From positions 1 through 64,000 of the forward strand of contig CAWIGC010000004.1 of assembly GCA_963835555.1 (NCBI GenBank): a stretch of 64,000 nt of DNA, written 5' to 3'. Of this stretch, positions 60,858-64,000 are shown piece by piece. A model generated the notes under the pieces. It was not told the origin of the DNA. It was given only the letters and a program-made list of their open reading frames with translations, and made no database searches. The stretch comes from Sulfopaludibacter sp963835555. Lineage in GTDB: Bacteria; Acidobacteriota; Terriglobia; Bryobacterales; Bryobacteraceae. Each line of letters opens with the position of its first letter. The stretch's first letter is position 1. The translations under genes were made by a program, and so were the position numbers.

Positions 60858-62195
60858 CTACCTCCCGCGACGCGCCAGCGCCGTCTGGGGAGTAGACCAG
60901 GAACTTGCCGGCGGCGGTGGTGGAGCAGGCGAGGTTTCCGCCGGAACCGGGGGCTTCTTGACCCGGCGATCCAGGCGGTGGCTCACGAAGTCTTCGCGCG
61001 CCTTGGTGTATTTTGCGGTACCCGGAGTCCCCGGCACGGTGGCCCATTCCTCTGCGGTGATTTCCTGAATAGTCACCAGATACTTCTGGTAGTAGTTCCG
61101 CAGGCGTTCCTGCACCGGCTTGAGGCCGGAATGGTACAGCAGGAAAATCACCTCATCCACGTTGGCCGGCGTCACGATGTGGTACACCTGCGAGGCCTTG
61201 TGGATGCGCGCGGAACGCAGCGCGGTCTCCAGTTTCTGCGACCGCGCTTCCAGTTTCTGCCACGCTTCCTGGTCTGCCTTGGGCATTTCGGCGCATTTGA
61301 TCAGCGCCTGCTTCTCCTTGGGCGTCAGTTTCTCGGTAAGCACATACAGAAATGGCCCCAGACGGCCGGCGCGGTGGCGTACGTCGTCCGGCAACATCCG
61401 GCAGATCTTTTCGAATTTCGAAATGCCCGGCAGGTTCAGTTTGGCATCTGTCAGCGCCGGCGAAAGCAGCACCAGCAGGCCCGCCTCGTCCAGCAATCTG
61501 AGAATCTCCGACGGGCTCTCTTCCGTGCCGATGCGCCGCAGTTCCTCGCCGAAGGCATGCGCCGGAATCAGCTTTTCCGCTTCGGCTTCGCGCGCATTGG
61601 CCACCTGCATCCCCGTGCGTTCCTCCACAGTGAAGCCGAGCCTCACCTGGAAGCGAATCAGCCGCAGCAGGCGCGAAGGGTCGTCATAGAAGCTATAGGT
61701 GCTGATGGCGCGGAGTTCTTTGCGCTCGATATCCGCCAACCCGTTCATGGGGTCGAGCAGCAGCCCGCGAGACGCCTTATTCAGGGAAAGGGCGATGGCG
61801 TTACACGTGAAATCGCGCCCCCGCAGATCCTCTTGAATGGTAGCTTGCGTGACCTGCGGCTTGCCGCCCGACCGTCCGTATTTTTCCTGCCGGGCCATGG
61901 CAACCTGGGCGGTGACACCGCCCGGAAACACCATTTCCGCGCTTTTGCGCATCTCGTCGGTCGAGACGATTTGAGCGCCGCTCTCTTCGCCGATGGCCTT
62001 CGCCACCTTCAGCGCCGCGCCTTCCACCACGAAGTCCAGATCCCGTATACGGAAGCCGGCCAGCATGTCGCGCATCGCGCCGCCGGTCAGGAACAGGTTG
62101 ATCCCCGCCTGTCCCGCGGCTTTCTGGACCTCTTCCACCACCCGGTTCTGATCCGGGCTCAGGTGGCTCTCCAGCATGTAAATGTAGTCGCTCAT
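60858..62195 (-). CDS. tRNA nucleotidyltransferase/poly(A) polymerase family protein
   Basis: 445 residues. Nucleotidyltransferase head: FLTGGAMRDMLAG and the catalytic Asp pair RIRDLDFVVEG, then GRDFTCNAIALSLN and the arginine segment FYDDPSRLLRLIRFQVRLGF. These are the CCA-adding/poly(A) polymerase signatures. The C-terminal part is helical with a Pro-rich tail (PAETSPAPPPPPASSWS) unusual for the family. Probably repairs or adds CCA ends or tails RNA; substrate cannot be told from the sequence. Confidence 0.88.
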   Translation of the reverse strand: MSDYIYMLESHLSPDQNRVVEEVQKAAGQAGINLFLTGGAMRDMLAGFRIRDLDFVVEGAALKVAKAIGEESGAQIVSTDEMRKSAEMVFPGGVTAQVAMARQEKYGRSGGKPQVTQATIQEDLRGRDFTCNAIALSLNKASRGLLLDPMNGLADIERKELRAISTYSFYDDPSRLLRLIRFQVRLGFTVEERTGMQVANAREAEAEKLIPAHAFGEELRRIGTEESPSEILRLLDEAGLLVLLSPALTDAKLNLPGISKFEKICRMLPDDVRHRAGRLGPFLYVLTEKLTPKEKQALIKCAEMPKADQEAWQKLEARSQKLETALRSARIHKASQVYHIVTPANVDEVIFLLYHSGLKPVQERLRNYYQKYLVTIQEITAEEWATVPGTPGTAKYTKAREDFVSHRLDRRVKKPPVPAETSPAPPPPPASSWSTPQTALARRGR

Positions 62196-62243
62196 TGCAA
62201 GCGTTCTCGCTATCCGAAAAATGTTCCGGGCGAACGATCTCGC

Positions 62244-63149
62244 TCAGGCCCGGGGGTGATGCTTCTCGACGGTGTCCCGAAGGTGCGACCGCATGACATG
62301 GGTATAGATCTGAGTGGTCGAGATATCGGCATGACCCAGCATGACTTGTACACTGCGCAAATCGGCTCCGCCCTCCAGCAGATGGGTCGCGAAACTGTGG
62401 CGAAGCACGTGGGGTGACAGCCCGTGGAATATCCCGGCCTTCCTGCCGTATCCGGCCAGTTGATGCCAGAAGCACTGGCGGGTCAGGCAACTGCCGCGCG
62501 CGGTGACAAATAGATATTTGCTGCTCTTCCCCTTGAGCAGTCGAAGGCGGCCTCGATCCAGGTATTCCTGGATCGCCGCCAGCGCATCGCGGCCGACCGG
62601 AACCAGGCGGTGTTTGTTGCCTTTTCCCAGGGTTCGCACGATCCCCATTCCGGCGTCGAGATCGGCCAGCCCCACATGACACAGCTCCGATACCCTCAGC
62701 CCGGATGCGTATAGCAACTGCAGCATGGCCCGGTCCCGGAGACCGGTCGGCGTGTCCGGGTCGGGGGCTGCCAGCAATTTATTAATTTCCTCCAGATTCA
62801 GGAAGTTAGGGATCTTCTGCCACTGCTTGGGGCTGCGCAGGTATTCGGTGGGATCGAAAGAAATCTCGCCTTCCCTCAGGAGGTATCCGTACAGGTTCCG
62901 CAGCGTAGTGAGGTGTCGGGCCACGGAGCGGCTGGAAAGACCCGATTGGTATAAATGGTCCAGATAAAGACGCAGTTGCTCGCAGGAAGGAAGCGTCGAA
63001 GAGTCGTTAAAAAATTCGCTAAACCGTTTTAAGTCAGCGGTATAAGCCTCTAATGAATTGTCCGAGAGTCCCTTCTCGATGCGGCAGAAATGGAGAAACG
63101 CGGTCATGCGATTATGAAGGGACGAAGCTGCCGGGACCACTTCGGACAT
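62244..63149 (-). CDS. xerD: Tyrosine recombinase XerD-like
   Basis: 301 residues, normal for XerC/D. N-terminal SAM-like core-binding domain (FLHFCRIEKGLSDNSLEAYT) and catalytic domain with the full RKHRHY set: Arg in YASGLRVSELCHV, HVLRHSFATHLLEGGA, GHADISTTQIYTHV with the nucleophilic Tyr. Probably resolves chromosome dimers at dif; assignment to XerD over XerC is tentative. No integron or phage signals nearby. Confidence 0.88.
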   Translation of the reverse strand: MSEVVPAASSLHNRMTAFLHFCRIEKGLSDNSLEAYTADLKRFSEFFNDSSTLPSCEQLRLYLDHLYQSGLSSRSVARHLTTLRNLYGYLLREGEISFDPTEYLRSPKQWQKIPNFLNLEEINKLLAAPDPDTPTGLRDRAMLQLLYASGLRVSELCHVGLADLDAGMGIVRTLGKGNKHRLVPVGRDALAAIQEYLDRGRLRLLKGKSSKYLFVTARGSCLTRQCFWHQLAGYGRKAGIFHGLSPHVLRHSFATHLLEGGADLRSVQVMLGHADISTTQIYTHVMRSHLRDTVEKHHPRA

Positions 63150-63158
63150 CGTGCCAAT

Positions 63159-63300
63159 GATACAATAAGCGCCGAAATATCCGCTACAAGGGCCTTTGGA
63201 AATGTTCCAAGGTAAGTCATTGAAAGCTCTAAGCCAGTCCGTTTCAGGTCAAACTGCAAACGGCGGGCAACCCGAATCCGGATACAATAAGCGGCGAGAT
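63159..63300 (+). promoter_or_regulatory. 20-bp direct repeat with TACAAT -10-like element
   Basis: GATACAATAAGCGCCGAAAT (63159-63178) and GATACAATAAGCGGCGAGAT (63281-63300) differ at two positions and lie between the divergent xerD-like and DUF6982-like genes. Each contains TACAAT, so they may be duplicated promoter parts or regulator sites. Confidence 0.4.
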
Positions 63301-63302
63301 GT

Positions 63303-63815
63303 TTGCAACATGATTGGGAAAAAGGGGTCGAGTTGGCCGCATCCACCACCAAGCGGGCGTTGATTCGCCGGTTCGATAAAGAGACTTTGACCGGCTACGT
63401 CAATCCCCTTTCTTATCAGCAGCCTACGTGTATTGAACTGCTCTCGGAAGAGGGTAAGGTGGCGACCGTGCCGTATGACGAAATCCGCACCATCTCCTTT
63501 GTACGGAATTTTGAAAGTGGCGGCGAATCCGAACGTCAGGTGTTCTACACCCGGCCCAAAATGGAAGGCCTGTGGGTCAGCTTCCTGTTTCGCGACGGCG
63601 AGATTCTTCAGGGCGTGATGCCCAACAACCTCCTGCAGGTGGAGCCCTACGGCTTTACGGTGATTCCCCCGGATTCGTTCGGCAACGTGCAGCGCGTCTT
63701 CGTGCCGAGGACTGCGGTACAGTCAGTCGAGGTGCTGGGAGTGGTCGGAAGTCCACTAAACCGCCGCAAGAGCAAGGCTGTCCCGAAGGATCAAATCAGC
63801 CTGTTCGATCAGTAG
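63303..63815 (+). CDS. DUF6982-like conserved cytoplasmic protein
   Basis: 170 residues, beta-rich: TKRALIRRFDKETLTGYVNP, VATVPYDEIRTISFVRNFES, YTRPKMEGLWVSFLFRDGEI and GFTVIPPDSFGNVQRVFVPR. The pattern fits a family seen widely in Acidobacteriota (tentatively DUF6982); function is unknown. TTG at 63303 opens the frame, but a TTG at 63333 has a better ribosome site (AAGGGG), so the N-terminus is uncertain. A TATAAT (63832-63837) just after its end probably serves the next gene. Confidence 0.7.
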   Translation: MQHDWEKGVELAASTTKRALIRRFDKETLTGYVNPLSYQQPTCIELLSEEGKVATVPYDEIRTISFVRNFESGGESERQVFYTRPKMEGLWVSFLFRDGEILQGVMPNNLLQVEPYGFTVIPPDSFGNVQRVFVPRTAVQSVEVLGVVGSPLNRRKSKAVPKDQISLFDQ

Positions 63816-63831
63816 TTTAATGTAAATATTG

Positions 63832-63837
63832 TATAAT
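63832..63837 (+). promoter_or_regulatory. Candidate -10 element of the terminal gene
   Basis: Perfect TATAAT, 38 bases before the next start codon. The -35 region is poor. Confidence 0.35.
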
Positions 63838-63875
63838 AGAGTTTCACACACGCTAGTCTCAATGTTGGAGGTTTT

Positions 63876-64000
63876 ATGAAGTTCCGCAACCTGGCTCTTG
63901 CCACCGCCGGACTTTTCGTTCTCGCCTTCACATCGCTCGCCCAAGTTACGGCAATCGAAGGGGATGTGAAGGGAACAGACGGGGCGCCGCTCAAGGATGC
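63876..64000 (+). CDS. Secreted protein, N-terminal fragment (cut by window end)
   Basis: 41 residues visible, from an ATG with GGAGG eight bases upstream. Signal peptide KFRNLALATAGLFVLAFTSL followed by TAIEGDVKGTDGAPLKD, which looks like the start of a CarboxypepD_reg-like beta-sandwich. The remainder is outside the window. Confidence 0.7.
   Translation, partial: MKFRNLALATAGLFVLAFTSLAQVTAIEGDVKGTDGAPLKD

Overview
The window looks like chromosomal DNA from a soil Acidobacteriota bacterium, most like the Solibacter/Bryobacter group. This rests on gene content rather than a database match: two large Oar-type TonB-dependent receptors with N-terminal carboxypeptidase-regulatory domains, a remnant of an acidobacterial duplicated permease (ADOP), a secreted FG-GAP/VCBS protein with BACON-like and DUF4214 modules, a BlaI/M56 regulatory cassette, many HTH/zinc-finger regulators, and a G+C-rich sequence with frequent ATGA or TGATG gene overlaps. 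No rRNA or CRISPR array was seen. One tRNA-Met is present.

Layout. 0-1 kb: wreck of a TPR/TMTC-like membrane protein. 1-7.3 kb: two convergent TonB receptors. 7.5-11 kb: LytTR regulator and LytS-type kinase flanking a small Cys-rich membrane protein, then a DUF1801 gene. 11-15.1 kb: giant secreted FG-GAP protein. 15.2-18.7 kb: NtrY/NtrX-type two-component pair, the regulator carrying four single-base frameshifts. 18.8-22.5 kb: TonB C-terminal protein, chemoreceptor (frameshifted), DUF5818-like secreted protein, HNH nuclease, ComF. 22.5-25.9 kb: scpA-scpB-pseudouridine synthase-CoA-binding operon; ScpB carries a 27-residue tandem repeat. 25.9-29.3 kb: DUF3300 remnant, then a BlaI repressor, M56 sensor and companion protein that share a 28-residue repeat. 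29.3-31.9 kb: arginine decarboxylase and a HicB/HicA-like pair. 32-37.9 kb: complete sufBCDSU-sufT-rrf2 Fe-S operon with a good sigma70 promoter. 37.7-39.5 kb: a 407-bp triplication of the convergent rrf2/CHAT 3' ends, the third copy split by a 548-bp inverted-repeat element with an 8-bp target duplication. 39.3-43.2 kb: operon of zinc-finger membrane anti-sigma-like protein, unknown protein and a TPR-CHAT (caspase-like) lipoprotein. 43.3-46.1 kb: tRNA-Met, a DnaA-box-bearing spacer, hflX, hfq and a DksA/TraR-like gene. 46.4-49.7 kb: etfBA, fabF, acpP. 49.9-54.2 kb: ADOP remnant, Gly/Tyr-rich secreted protein, comEC. 54.2-54.8 kb: minisatellite. 54.8-60.2 kb: Thr/Ser dehydratase, LolA-like protein and an active/inactive pair of M16 peptidases. 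60.4-64 kb: PilZ, tRNA nucleotidyltransferase-like, XerD-like recombinase, a DUF6982-like gene and the start of a further secreted protein.

Two themes cut across the window. First, several otherwise well-conserved genes (ntrX, the chemoreceptor, scpB, hflX) contain single-base indels, some in homopolymers. They may be assembly errors or real decay, and reads are needed to decide. Second, the best candidates for undescribed biology are the BlaI/M56/28-residue-repeat cassette, the CHAT operon, and the tandemly amplified Suf-regulator/CHAT tail junction.
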